Assembly (NCBI GenBank): GCA_001890945.1
Contig: MLAX01000003.1
Location: forward strand, 665,221-729,220
Origin: Alphaproteobacteria bacterium AO1-B
GTDB lineage: Bacteria > Pseudomonadota > Alphaproteobacteria > Rhizobiales > Stappiaceae
DNA: 64,000 bases
Reading direction: 5' to 3'
The notes beneath the pieces were generated by a model. The model was given only the letters and a program-made list of their open reading frames with translations, did no database searches and was not told the origin of the DNA. Made by a program: the position numbers and the translations under genes. Positions 56,341-64,000 of this stretch are shown here, piece by piece; the first letter of the stretch is position 1, and each line of letters begins with the position of its first letter.

Positions 56341-57234
56341 TCAGGTTGTAGTGTTCAAGCTGGCCCGGAACGCCTCTATTGCAGCAACGCCTGCCATGTC
56401 TTTTTGCCAGACAACATAATGGTTCGCGATGAGGGACGGGCTGTCGATCGGGATTGCGACACAGCCATCCCGGTCTGTGATCTCAGCTTCCATTGCAATG
56501 CCGACACCGATGCCGGACCGGATCAGGGTGGCGATCGACCCCCAGGACCCGAGCGCAAGAATCGTTTTGGGTTTGATCCTGGCAACAGTGGCAGCTGCCT
56601 CGAACATCTTGCGGGTTCCGGATGAACTTTCCCGCTGCAGCAACGGAAGGGTTTCCAGGTCTTTCCAGCTGACAGTGCCTTTGGATGCCAACGGATGGTC
56701 GGCCCGTGCGGCAATGACGATGCGCGTCTGGACCAGAAGTTCGCCCTCAAGACCTGCCGGGATTTCCCGGCCGGTCACAAAGCCGATGTCGATGTCCCCG
56801 TTGTCAAACAGGTCGAGAATATCGCTGGTGGCCAAAGCGCGGGCTTCGATGGATATTTCCGGATGACGCGCCATGAAGGCCGAAATTCTCGGGATTGCCA
56901 GCTGGTAGGTCGAATAGCCGATCCTGAGCTCACCAGCGCCTAGCTGCTTTTGATGAAGCAGTTCCGATTCCAGATCGCTGGTGAGAGCGAGGATCGCCCG
57001 TATCTTCGGCAAGAGCGCCTCAAGCGCAGGAGTTGCGGAGACTGAGTAACCGGATTTGGCGATCAGCCGGGTCTTGAAGCGGTTTTCCAATCCATGCACA
57101 TGGTTGGAAATTGAGGGCTGAGAAACCCCGATCTCCTTTGCGGCCGCAGAAAAACTGCCCCGGCGTATAACAGCTTCCAGAGCGCGCAACTGACTGAGGC
57201 TGAGCGGATTTTTAATGCGGTTTGGGACGTCCAT
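56341..57234 (-). CDS. LysR-family regulator (likely of phn genes)
   Basis: 297 residues with an N-terminal helix-turn-helix (RRGSFSAAAKEIGVSQPSISNHVHGLE) and a C-terminal substrate-binding domain. It sits 189 bases upstream of phnW on the same strand, next to a matching operator, so it likely responds to a phosphonate or a catabolic product. Confidence 0.9.
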   Translation of the reverse strand: MDVPNRIKNPLSLSQLRALEAVIRRGSFSAAAKEIGVSQPSISNHVHGLENRFKTRLIAKSGYSVSATPALEALLPKIRAILALTSDLESELLHQKQLGAGELRIGYSTYQLAIPRISAFMARHPEISIEARALATSDILDLFDNGDIDIGFVTGREIPAGLEGELLVQTRIVIAARADHPLASKGTVSWKDLETLPLLQRESSSGTRKMFEAAATVARIKPKTILALGSWGSIATLIRSGIGVGIAMEAEITDRDGCVAIPIDSPSLIANHYVVWQKDMAGVAAIEAFRASLNTTT

Positions 57235-57244
57235 CTCTGCTTGT

Positions 57245-57874
57245 TTACCCGGCTGGAATCGGTCCCATGTCTTTCGGCACTTGATAACCGCGCTGGACGG
57301 CCGGACGTGCAGCTATGCGCTGATACCAGGCCGGGACATTCGGAAAATCGGAGAGATTGACGCCCTGCCATTCATAGCGCGATGCCCAAGGCCAGCATGC
57401 CATATCGGCAATCGAATAATCGCCCGCGATAAAATCGCGCCCTTGAAGTTGTTTGTCGAGCACACCGTAGAGCCGGCGCGCTTCTGTGGAATAGCGCTCC
57501 TTGGCATAGTCGGACTTGTCCGGATTGAAATGCACAAAATGATGCGCCTGGCCAAGCATCGGCCCAAACCCACCCATTTGCCACATCAGCCATTCCAGCG
57601 TCCGGGCCCGTTCTTCTCCGGATGGGGCGAGAAACTTGCCGTATTTCTCGGCGAGGTAAATCATGATTGCCCCGGATTCCATAAGCTTCAGACCAGTCTC
57701 GCGATCCACAATTGCTGGGATTTTGTTGTTTGGGCTGATCTCCAGAAACTCCGGTGCCATCTGGTCACCGTTGGTGATATCGATTGCATGGGACGTGTAG
57801 TCAACGCCAAGCTCTTCCAAAAGGATCGACACCTTGCGGCCGTTCGGGGTGGTCCAAGTGTAAAGGTCAATCAT
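57245..57874 (-). CDS. Glutathione S-transferase, Nu/YfcG-like
   Basis: 209 residues starting MIDLYTWTTPNGRKVSILLEEL, which resembles Nu-class YfcG (Thr-Pro-Asn active region), followed by a helical C-domain. Such proteins reduce disulfides and organic peroxides. It ends 10 bases before lysR on the same strand. Confidence 0.88.
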   Translation of the reverse strand: MIDLYTWTTPNGRKVSILLEELGVDYTSHAIDITNGDQMAPEFLEISPNNKIPAIVDRETGLKLMESGAIMIYLAEKYGKFLAPSGEERARTLEWLMWQMGGFGPMLGQAHHFVHFNPDKSDYAKERYSTEARRLYGVLDKQLQGRDFIAGDYSIADMACWPWASRYEWQGVNLSDFPNVPAWYQRIAARPAVQRGYQVPKDMGPIPAG

Positions 57875-58162
57875 GGGTCGGCTCCGGATGTCTGGATCGC
57901 ATGTGTTGGGAACAGCAAGAAAGCAGGATAGCGGTGATTTCAACCCTGATGATCAAATTGGCGTGTGTGTCACCGGTTTGTTTGCCAGATTGCGTTGCTG
58001 TTAAGGGGCTGTTTACCATAATGATGTTGGCATTCATTCCTGCAACAGGTTCGGTAAGTAACGTTGGATCCATCGGCCGGTCTTTCAAAAAGCATCCAGG
58101 TCTGACGTGACTCTGGGTGGTTTCAGAAAACCGGAAATGTGCCGGTGAAAGGATGTGAGAGC

Positions 58163-58825
58163 ATGGCGCTGAAGTTTACCCGCCGGAGTTTTGTCATCGG
58201 CCTTCCGCTCGCTCTGGCAGCTTGCCAGAGCAAGAAAAGTGCAACTGTTGAGGCTGGTCTGACGCCCTTGTCTGATGGGACGCCGAATTACGCGCTGGCT
58301 TACGCTGCTGTCCGCGATGGTGGTTTCAATCTGCCGCCGATCGATTATCAGACCTTTGATCCGAAATACCTGCGGCAAACGGTTTTTTATCCAACCTCAC
58401 ATCCGGTTGGAACAATCGTGGTCGATCCGAACAACAAGTTCCTCTATCTCGTTCAGCCCGGCGGGCGGGCGATCCGGTACGGCATCGGGGTTGGCAGGGC
58501 CGGGTTCGCCTGGAATGGCGAGGCGGTGATCCGCTTCAAGCGGGAGTGGCCGAAATGGTTTCCGCCCGATGAGATGATCGAACGCGATCCGGATCTAGAG
58601 CGGTACCGGGACGGCCAGGAGGGCGGGCCGAGCAATCCGATCGGCGCGCGCGGTCTTTACCTCTGGCAAGGCAACAAAGACACGCTTTATCGGATCCACA
58701 GCACCAATCAACCCCGCAGCATCGGTACCAATGCTTCAAGCGGCTGCATCCGCATGTGGCACCAGGACATCATTGATCTCTATGATCGTGTGGAGCTCGG
58801 CACCAAGGTTATTGTTTTAGGGTAA
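58163..58825 (+). CDS. L,D-transpeptidase (YkuD), lipoprotein-like
   Basis: 220 residues with an RR-containing signal and lipobox (FTRRSFVIGLPLALAAC) and the YkuD motif HSTNQPRSIGTNASSGCIRMW. It is a paralogue of the protein at 15227. It probably cross-links peptidoglycan. AAAGGA precedes the ATG at 58163. Confidence 0.92.
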   Translation: MALKFTRRSFVIGLPLALAACQSKKSATVEAGLTPLSDGTPNYALAYAAVRDGGFNLPPIDYQTFDPKYLRQTVFYPTSHPVGTIVVDPNNKFLYLVQPGGRAIRYGIGVGRAGFAWNGEAVIRFKREWPKWFPPDEMIERDPDLERYRDGQEGGPSNPIGARGLYLWQGNKDTLYRIHSTNQPRSIGTNASSGCIRMWHQDIIDLYDRVELGTKVIVLG

Positions 58826-58864
58826 CCGGTTTTTCCCGAGGGGTTGCTCGGTGAGGAGGCAGGT

Positions 58865-59425
58865 TTAGCTCTGCATCCTGGCATACCGGTAGACACGGCC
58901 GTTCCTGGAAATTTCGAAGAACATCCCTGATTTCTCGATGGCGCCGGGGACGCCAGCGGTCGTGGGGAACAGCCAGATGCCCATTTGCCCATCGGGTTTC
59001 AGGACGCGGTGCATTTCCGGCAGAAGTTTTTCCAAGGGCAAAGTCGGGAATGGCAGAACGCCGAGCAGCAGCACCAGATCGGCACAGCCTTCTTCAAGTC
59101 CCGTTTGAAGCGCATCGTGTTGGATCACATCAACATTTTGCAGCCCGGCTGCGTCGACCTTCAAACGGACCCTTTTGACATAGTCCGTCAACGGATCCAT
59201 CGCGATCAAATGCCCGCTGTTGCCTAGGATGCGCGCTGCAGGAAGGGTGTAGAAGCCTGTGCCGCAGCCGACCTCAAGGACGGTTTGCCCTGGTTTAAGC
59301 CCGGCATCGCGAAGCGTTGCGACCGGATCAAAAAGCAGATGACGCAACCGGCTTTCCATCGCTATACCGCCCAACCGGGCTAGAAAATTCATCAGGCGTG
59401 ATTTGCCGAGTTTTTCGGTGTTCAT
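58865..59425 (-). CDS. Class I SAM-dependent methyltransferase
   Basis: 186 residues with motif I VLEVGCGTGFYTL and post-I AMDPLTDYV, then DLVLLLGVLPFPTLP. The substrate is unknown. The N-terminus (FLARLGGIAMESRLRHLLFDP) is like small menG/UbiE-like methyltransferases. Confidence 0.88.
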   Translation of the reverse strand: MNTEKLGKSRLMNFLARLGGIAMESRLRHLLFDPVATLRDAGLKPGQTVLEVGCGTGFYTLPAARILGNSGHLIAMDPLTDYVKRVRLKVDAAGLQNVDVIQHDALQTGLEEGCADLVLLLGVLPFPTLPLEKLLPEMHRVLKPDGQMGIWLFPTTAGVPGAIEKSGMFFEISRNGRVYRYARMQS

Positions 59426-59663
59426 TGGATTACGCCAGTCTTACGAAATCGATGCGTGCTCCATGGCGGCGCGTTTCATACTGGCAAAGTACAGACAAAT
59501 TCAAAAGGGCAAGGCGGCAGCCATATTATCAGGCGGCCAGACGCACCAGAAGCGACCAATCCGCGCTTATCGTCTGCGCAAACATGCACTAACCTAGTGT
59601 GCCACTTTCCAGCAGAGCCATCGGCTGCTGGGAACCCGCAAAGAACTCAATTAATTTGGGAAG

Positions 59664-59739
59664 TGGTGCCGGCAGCAGGATTCGAACCCGCGACCCCGAG
59701 ATTACAAATCACGTGCTCTACCAACTGAGCTATACCGGC
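59664..59739 (-). tRNA. tRNA-Thr (UGU)
   Basis: A 76-nt cloverleaf on the minus strand with acceptor GCCGG..CCGGC, encoded CCA, D-loop AGCTCAGTTGGTAGAGC, anticodon stem CGTGA/TCACG with loop TTTGTAA giving UGU, and T-arm CGGGTTCGAATCCTG. Confidence 0.96.
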
Positions 59740-60173
59740 GCTGGAGAGGGCTTCTATCAGAAACCGGTTGGATGTCTAGAGGGGGCGATACATTTTTTGA
59801 TTTTCACAGCAAATTTGTTTCTAAGTCGCCGATATTGCATGCGAAAAGCCGATGTCCTTGTGGAAAACATTTTAGCCTTTTCGTCGTTGCCGACTATACC
59901 ACCTTTGCTGCGGCGCAAGTCGGTGCGGATACCATATCACTTTCGATGCGAACAATACGATTACCCTTGAAAACGTCGCGTTGTCGTCTCTGGGGGTGGA
60001 TGATTTTGCGTTTGTTTGATCGCAGGTGATGATAGGGGTAGGCGGGTGCGTCTGCCCTTTTTCCAAAAGCCCTATCGCCTCAGAGATTTGAATATGTTGG
60101 CAAATCAGCACTGGTAATATGAGTATAATACTCATAATTATTGGCGGAACGATTTCAAAGAAGGAAGGCTGCC
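59740..60173. other. Intergenic region upstream of the haem oxygenase gene
   Basis: 434 bases between tRNA-Thr and the haem oxygenase gene. It holds the TGA-N9-TCA palindrome at 60119-60135. No gene is seen. Confidence 0.5.
60119..60135. promoter_or_regulatory. IRO-box-like palindrome (RirA-type)
   Basis: Arms ATGAGTAT and ATACTCAT around one base. It is an exact TGA-N9-TCA (60120-60134), 38 bases before the ATG at 60174. RirA is the rhizobial iron regulator. Confidence 0.6.
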
Positions 60174-60488
60174 ATGTATCTCGCGATGAACCGGTTTGCA
60201 GTGAAAAAGGGTCAGGAGGAGGCTTTTGAAGCTGTATGGAAAGGCCGGGAGACCCGTCTTCACGAGCTGGATGGTTTTAAGAGCTTTCATTTGCTGAAAG
60301 GCCCGGAAGCCGAGGACGGTCAAACCGTCTTGTATGCGTCCCATACGATCTGGAACAGCAAAGACGACTTTCTCGCCTGGACCAAATCGGAACAATTCCG
60401 GGATGCGCATAAAAACGCTGGCAGTAACAAGGACCTTTATGCCGGCCCGCCAAAATTTGAAGGCTTTGAGACGGTGAGTGGGGCCTAA
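60174..60488 (+). CDS. IsdG/HmuQ-like haem-degrading monooxygenase
   Basis: 104 residues of the ABM fold with the putative catalytic triad Asn6 (in LAMNRF), Trp69 (LAW) and His79 (FRDAHKNAG), the spacing expected from IsdG (N7, W67, H77, as I recall). It would open haem to release iron. AAGGAAGG precedes the ATG. The upstream iron box fits. Confidence 0.8.
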   Translation: MYLAMNRFAVKKGQEEAFEAVWKGRETRLHELDGFKSFHLLKGPEAEDGQTVLYASHTIWNSKDDFLAWTKSEQFRDAHKNAGSNKDLYAGPPKFEGFETVSGA

Positions 60489-61312
60489 AGCCCCATCTTC
60501 TGGCGCGCGACATAGAGTGAGAGTACGGCGGCGTTGGACACATTCAGCGAGCGGATTTCGCCGGGCATGTCGAGCCTGGCCAAGAGACCGCAGGCTTCCC
60601 GCACGCCCTGTCGCACGCCTTTCCCTTCCGATCCGAGAACCAGAACGGTCTTTTCTGTGAAGTCGGTATCTTCAAGGCTCGCGGGACCATCGCTGTCGAG
60701 CGCAATGCAGCCAAAGCCTTGCTCCTTCATTTCTGTAATGAAGCGGGCCATGTTCTTCACCCGCACATGCTTGATCATGTCGAGTGCGCCGGAGGCGGAT
60801 TTGGCCAGCACAGGGCCCTCTTCCGGGGCGTGGCGTTCCGTGGTCACAACGGCGTCGGCATCCAAAGCGACGGCAGAGCGCAGGATCGCACCGACATTGT
60901 GCGGATCGGTGACCTGATCGAGGGCCAGAATCAGCCGGGCGCCTTTTAAATGTTCCGCGCCATAAGCGGGCAGGGGGTCAGCCTCAAGGATCATACCCTG
61001 GTGGACGGCGTCCTTGGTGACCATCCGGTCCAGTTCCTTGGGGCGCTTGTCCTCCACCGGAACATCAATAATGACGCCCCGCTCCTGCAGACGGTTCTTT
61101 GCATTCTCCGTTGCATAAAGTTTCAGGCGCTTGCGATCCTTATTGGCAAAGGCTGCTTCCACCGTGTGGAGGCCATAAAGCAAGACGGGGCCTTCCGGAG
61201 GCAATCCGGGACGCCGTGGTCCCGGTTTGCCCTTGGATTTAGCAAAGCGGCCTTGGGCGTTGCCGGAGCCGTGGCGCTGAGTTTTCCATGCAGGTTTTTT
61301 ATCGTCGGTCAT
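60485..61312 (-). CDS. rlmB: 23S rRNA 2'-O-ribose methyltransferase RlmB-like (SpoU)
   Basis: 275 residues with a basic N-terminal tail, SpoU substrate-binding domain (VLYGLHTVEAAFAN) and SPOUT motifs (LDQVTDPHNVGAILRSA, VLGSEGKGVR, LNVSNAAVLSLY). It methylates G2251-like positions in 23S rRNA. It is convergent with the haem oxygenase gene (overlap of 4 bases). Confidence 0.93.
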   Translation of the reverse strand: MTDDKKPAWKTQRHGSGNAQGRFAKSKGKPGPRRPGLPPEGPVLLYGLHTVEAAFANKDRKRLKLYATENAKNRLQERGVIIDVPVEDKRPKELDRMVTKDAVHQGMILEADPLPAYGAEHLKGARLILALDQVTDPHNVGAILRSAVALDADAVVTTERHAPEEGPVLAKSASGALDMIKHVRVKNMARFITEMKEQGFGCIALDSDGPASLEDTDFTEKTVLVLGSEGKGVRQGVREACGLLARLDMPGEIRSLNVSNAAVLSLYVARQKMGL

Positions 61313-61332
61313 CCCGCATGCTCTAGCCCCAA

Positions 61333-61857
61333 TCAGCGTCCAGGGGAAGAGGCTGCAGGATTGGGAAAGATCATGCAGCTGACCGTCGCATGGGCAATCA
61401 GCTTGCCGCGGGCATCTTTCAACTCACCTTCCGATGTTGCCAGCCGGGAGCCGCGATGAACAATGCGCCCTTCGCACGTGACTTCCCCACTGCCCGGCAT
61501 AAGGGGGCGGACCATATTCACGGTCAAGGATGTGGTGGTGTAGAACTCGCCAGGTTCCAGACAGGTGTGAACTGCGCAACTGAGAGCACTATCCAGGATC
61601 GTTGAAATCCAACCGCCATGAATCGTACCCAGTGGATTGAGAAATTGCTTTTCCGGCTGGCCGACAAAGACCGCACGCCCGTGATCAAATTCCTTCAAGC
61701 GGATATTGGATTGAAGCATGATCGGGGGAGCTGGCAGCTGACCATCGAGCATCAGCTTGAAAACATCCATTCCGGAGATACCCGCCACCTGCTCCTTCGG
61801 CAGAGCGTCGAACTGATAGGTTTTGCCGTTTTCCGTTACGGTTTGCGCATTGGTCAT
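61333..61857 (-). CDS. PaaI-family acyl-CoA thioesterase (hotdog fold)
   Basis: 174 residues with the hotdog signature LGTIHGGWISTILDSALSCAVH. It hydrolyses acyl- or aryl-CoA. It follows the MarR gene after 42 bases on the same strand. Confidence 0.9.
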   Translation of the reverse strand: MTNAQTVTENGKTYQFDALPKEQVAGISGMDVFKLMLDGQLPAPPIMLQSNIRLKEFDHGRAVFVGQPEKQFLNPLGTIHGGWISTILDSALSCAVHTCLEPGEFYTTTSLTVNMVRPLMPGSGEVTCEGRIVHRGSRLATSEGELKDARGKLIAHATVSCMIFPNPAASSPGR

Positions 61858-61899
61858 TAAACTGTCCTTAAAAAGAATGGTTTTTGGGGATCCGGTTAT

Positions 61900-62400
61900 T
61901 TACGAAGACGCACCGTCGGGCGGCGCGGCAGGCTGTTTGGCAACGGTTTCGAGTGCACGAACGGTTTTCCGCAGGCTCGACAAATGACCGCGAATGGCAT
62001 CTGCCGTTTCCGCGCCGAGTTCGTGTGTCAGGTCGCGCTGGGCCTGTTCCCAGGCAGCATGAACTTCTGCGGTCAGAGTGGCGCCCCTTTGGGTGAGGCG
62101 TGGTGTTACCTTTCGGCCGCCGGGCTTGTGCCGTTCAATCAAGCCGGCGGCCTCTAATGGCTTTAGGTTGCGGGCAAGGGTCGAGCGGTCAATTCCAAGG
62201 TAACGGGCGATGTCGGAGGAGGAGAGATCGTCACCGCTGGCAATAACCGCCATGAGCTGCGCCTGCGTGATCTCCAAACCAAGAGGCGCGAGGTAGCGGT
62301 TGAAATGTCGGGTCAGCAGATTGGCCGTCCGGCGGACCGAATGGCCAAGGCACAGGCGGCCCATTTCATTAAAGTCGATATCGTCGAGTGAGGGGTCCAT
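61900..62400 (-). CDS. MarR-family transcriptional regulator
   Basis: 166 residues with a winged helix (SSSDIARYLGIDRSTLARNLKPLEAAGLIERH). Its own ATG (62398-62400) is one base from a perfect 16-bp palindrome, so it probably represses itself. No Shine-Dalgarno lies upstream; an ATG 36 bases downstream is in frame. It likely controls the thioesterase and perhaps the GST. Confidence 0.92.
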   Translation of the reverse strand: MDPSLDDIDFNEMGRLCLGHSVRRTANLLTRHFNRYLAPLGLEITQAQLMAVIASGDDLSSSDIARYLGIDRSTLARNLKPLEAAGLIERHKPGGRKVTPRLTQRGATLTAEVHAAWEQAQRDLTHELGAETADAIRGHLSSLRKTVRALETVAKQPAAPPDGASS

Positions 62401-62401
62401 G

Positions 62402-62417
62402 TGTTGTAGCTACAACA
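62402..62417. promoter_or_regulatory. Perfect 16-bp palindrome at marR start
   Basis: TGTTGTAGCTACAACA is fully palindromic and abuts the MarR start codon. It matches the general form of MarR operators. Confidence 0.7.
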
Positions 62418-62488
62418 AAATGGCGTGTGCTGCAATGATCCTGTCGTGCCTCGCCGGGTGACTTTCTGTTAGACACTCCGAAATTGGG

Positions 62489-63130
62489 TTAGCTGCAGCG
62501 CAGTTCCTCGTACGACACCATAACGTGCTCGCGGAAAGCGCTGTGTTCAGTGAGCCGGTGATAATAGCGGTGCAAACGGGGCAGATCCGCGCGGTCGATA
62601 TTGATATCGAAGTGCTGATAGAGAATGTGGCCGAACTGGATGTCCGCCAATGTGAAGTCAGGACCAGCAAGATAGGCATGGTTCGTCAGCTGCAGCTCTG
62701 CGATTTCGAGTTCGGTTTCAAGAGCCGCTATTGCCATTCGGATCTGGTTCCAGTCCTGGGCTTCCGGAGGTGTGCGGACCACCCGCCAGAAAACCGGGGC
62801 CGTAAACGCCATTGCGATGTTGATCTTGGACCACTCCGCCCACATGTCGACCCGGGCGCGGTCTTGCGGTGGCTTCGGCCAAAAGCTATCTGGCGCATAT
62901 TTGTCGGCCAGATATCTCATGATGGCTCCGGTTTCCCAGATTGGCGGGCCGTCTGCGTCTTGAAGAACCGGGATCGTCTGGTTTGGATTTAGCCGCTTGA
63001 AGTCTTCAGTATCGGTTCCCCCGAACCTGTGCCCGATGTCGGCTCTCTCATACTCCACGCCGAGCTCTCCGATGCACCACATGAGTGCTTGAACATTGGA
63101 CGATGTTTTGCGGCCCCACACTTTCAGCAT
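62489..63130 (-). CDS. Glutathione S-transferase family protein
   Basis: 213 residues with a thioredoxin-like N-domain (LKVWGRKTSSNVQALMWCIGELG, QTIPVLQD, WETGAIMRYLADKY) and a helical C-domain. It likely conjugates or reduces hydrophobic substrates. It runs 88 bases upstream of MarR on the same strand. Confidence 0.9.
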   Translation of the reverse strand: MLKVWGRKTSSNVQALMWCIGELGVEYERADIGHRFGGTDTEDFKRLNPNQTIPVLQDADGPPIWETGAIMRYLADKYAPDSFWPKPPQDRARVDMWAEWSKINIAMAFTAPVFWRVVRTPPEAQDWNQIRMAIAALETELEIAELQLTNHAYLAGPDFTLADIQFGHILYQHFDINIDRADLPRLHRYYHRLTEHSAFREHVMVSYEELRCS

Positions 63131-63532
63131 CCGTTTGCCACCAATTTCATAGAATCCGAAACGGCGCTCTCATGCCGCCGGTCGAATATGTTAGGGAATG
63201 AACGGCGCTGCGAAGATTGAAGAGCCGAATTGGCCGGAAAAAGTTGTCCACAGGGTAGGGGCTTGTTGTAACTGAGATCACGAGAAAGCGGCGAAATCCT
63301 TGGAGGTTTTGCTCTGTTTGAGGTCATAATGCTCCAAGAATGGCAAGCGGTTATGGCGCGCTTGGGTCCAAGGTTTTCGGTCCCGGGTTGATTTTGTTCG
63401 TTTCTTTGCAAAATCGGCGTTGACAGGTCAGGTCCGCATCTGCATAACACGCGCCACGGGATTGCTCGCCCCTTCCGGGCGGGCTCTTCGGTTAAGCCAT
63501 CCTGATCGCTTCGGCGTGAAGCAAGACGAGAT
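63131..63532. other. Promoter region of tRNA-Tyr/tRNA-Gly/tuf
   Basis: 402 bases between a minus-strand GST gene and tRNA-Tyr. It holds a strong promoter at 63420-63448. No gene is seen. Confidence 0.5.
63420..63448 (+). promoter_or_regulatory. Consensus promoter for tRNA-Tyr, tRNA-Gly and tuf
   Basis: TTGACA at 63420-63425, a 17-base spacer ending in TG, and CATAAC at 63443-63448, followed by a GC-rich discriminator ACGCGCC as in stringently controlled promoters. It lies 84 bases before tRNA-Tyr. Confidence 0.8.
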
Positions 63533-63617
63533 GGAGGAGTGCCCGAGTGGCTAAAGGGGACGGACTGTAAATCCGTTGGCTATGCCTACGTTGGTTCGAA
63601 TCCAACCTCCTCCACCA
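63533..63617 (+). tRNA. tRNA-Tyr (GUA)
   Basis: 85-nt class II cloverleaf with acceptor GGAGGAG/CTCCTCC, encoded CCA, anticodon loop CTGTAAA (GUA) and T-arm TTGGTTCGAATCCAA. Confidence 0.97.
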
Positions 63618-63637
63618 TCGTCTCGTTTCCTCGTTGT

Positions 63638-63711
63638 GCGGGTGTAGCTCAATGGTAGAGCAGCAGCCTTCCAAGCTGACGACGAGGGTTCGATTCCCTT
63701 CACCCGCTCCA
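63638..63711 (+). tRNA. tRNA-Gly (UCC)
   Basis: 74-nt cloverleaf with acceptor GCGGGTG/CACCCGC, encoded CCA, anticodon loop CTTCCAA (UCC) and T-arm AGGGTTCGATTCCCT. It lies 20 bases after tRNA-Tyr. Confidence 0.97.
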
Positions 63712-63876
63712 TCATGGGCCTGATCGGAGTGTCCGGAACGGAAGGCTCTTTCGCCCGGAAATCCTGAAAAGTTCTTATGGGAAGTTGTTTGCCGCTTGGG
63801 CTCTGTTCAAGGCGTCAATCAGCGGCCCGCGCGAGCCTTATCGACTGAACCGAGTACTGGACAGAGAGCGACGCCG

Positions 63877-64000
63877 ATGGCGAAGGAAAAGTTTGAGCGC
63901 AATAAGCCGCACGTCAACATTGGCACAATTGGCCACGTTGACCACGGCAAGACGACGCTGACCGCTGCAATCACCATGACGCTGGCTGAAGCTGGCGGTG
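63877..64000 (+). CDS. tuf: Elongation factor Tu (N-terminus only)
   Basis: The first 41 residues are visible: [20 protein letters not shown], with the P-loop [12 protein letters not shown]-Tu brings aminoacyl-tRNA to the ribosome. It continues beyond the right edge, 165 bases after tRNA-Gly. Confidence 0.98.
   Translation, partial: MAKEKFERNKPHVNIGTIGHVDHGKTTLTAAITMTLAEAGG

Noticed and set aside
1..64000. CRISPR arrays, insertion sequences, prophage genes
   Set aside because: No spaced direct repeats, transposase, integrase or phage structural motif was seen.

Overview
The window is chromosomal DNA from an alphaproteobacterium, most likely a marine member of the Hyphomicrobiales (Roseibium/Labrenzia/Stappia-like). 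This is inferred from gene content and base composition, not from any search. Pointers are the DUF3126, DUF2336, NDUFS6-type zinc-finger and BTLCP families, MeaB beside pyruvate phosphate dikinase, a napFDABC operon, TTAA-N7-TTAA (CtrA-type) boxes, a TGA-N9-TCA (RirA-type iron) box before an IsdG-like haem oxygenase, and the order tRNA-Tyr, tRNA-Gly, tuf. I saw no phage genes, insertion sequence, integrase or CRISPR array, so this is a well-kept core chromosome.

Region 1-14.5 kb: the N-terminal part of an exported TPR protein (cut by the left edge), ppdK, meaB, two membrane GGDEF-EAL proteins with altered GGDEF signatures, radC, map, tRNA-Leu(UAA), an orphan periplasmic binding protein and a TrkH potassium transporter. 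Region 14.5-25.7 kb: sfsA, a lipoprotein-like L,D-transpeptidase, gpt, a CinA-type protein, an FAD monooxygenase, a zinc-finger protein, two tandem alpha/beta hydrolases behind a perfect dyad, an enoyl-CoA hydratase, cysE, DUF3126, two small conserved proteins, a gamma carbonic anhydrase and a BTLCP protease.

Region 25.7-34.5 kb: an AT-rich regulatory stretch, a double-PilZ protein, a PAS_5-like protein, a structured intergenic region with a strong terminator, a rhomboid protease, a CBS protein and the periplasmic nitrate reductase operon napFDABC on the minus strand. Region 34.8-47 kb: hisI, folE, an IscU-like protein, yidD, a B12-type radical SAM protein, an EamA exporter divergent from an Lrp regulator, a second orphan binding protein, thrS, an acyltransferase, an exported beta-rich protein, and a nitroreductase/flavin reductase pair behind a dyad operator.

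Region 47-64 kb: a lytic transglycosylase behind a CtrA-type box, a DUF2336 protein, an HPt protein, NAD kinase, a trypsin-like protease, then a phosphonate cluster (GST, LysR, phnW, phnX, and an FGly-type phosphonate monoesterase/sulfatase). After it come a second L,D-transpeptidase, a methyltransferase, tRNA-Thr(UGU), the haem oxygenase, rlmB, a thioesterase, a MarR regulator with a perfect palindrome at its start, a GST, tRNA-Tyr, tRNA-Gly and the first 124 bases of tuf.

The most interesting items are: (i) the phosphonate operon, whose esterase is translationally coupled to phnX and suggests use of aminoethylphosphonate esters; (ii) a 100-bp convergent gap holding a perfect 11-bp hairpin, a four-tract G-quadruplex motif and a second hairpin; (iii) an array of TTGAA motifs in exact 11-bp phase; (iv) a possible small RNA or attenuator before the rhomboid gene; and (v) several clean operator dyads.
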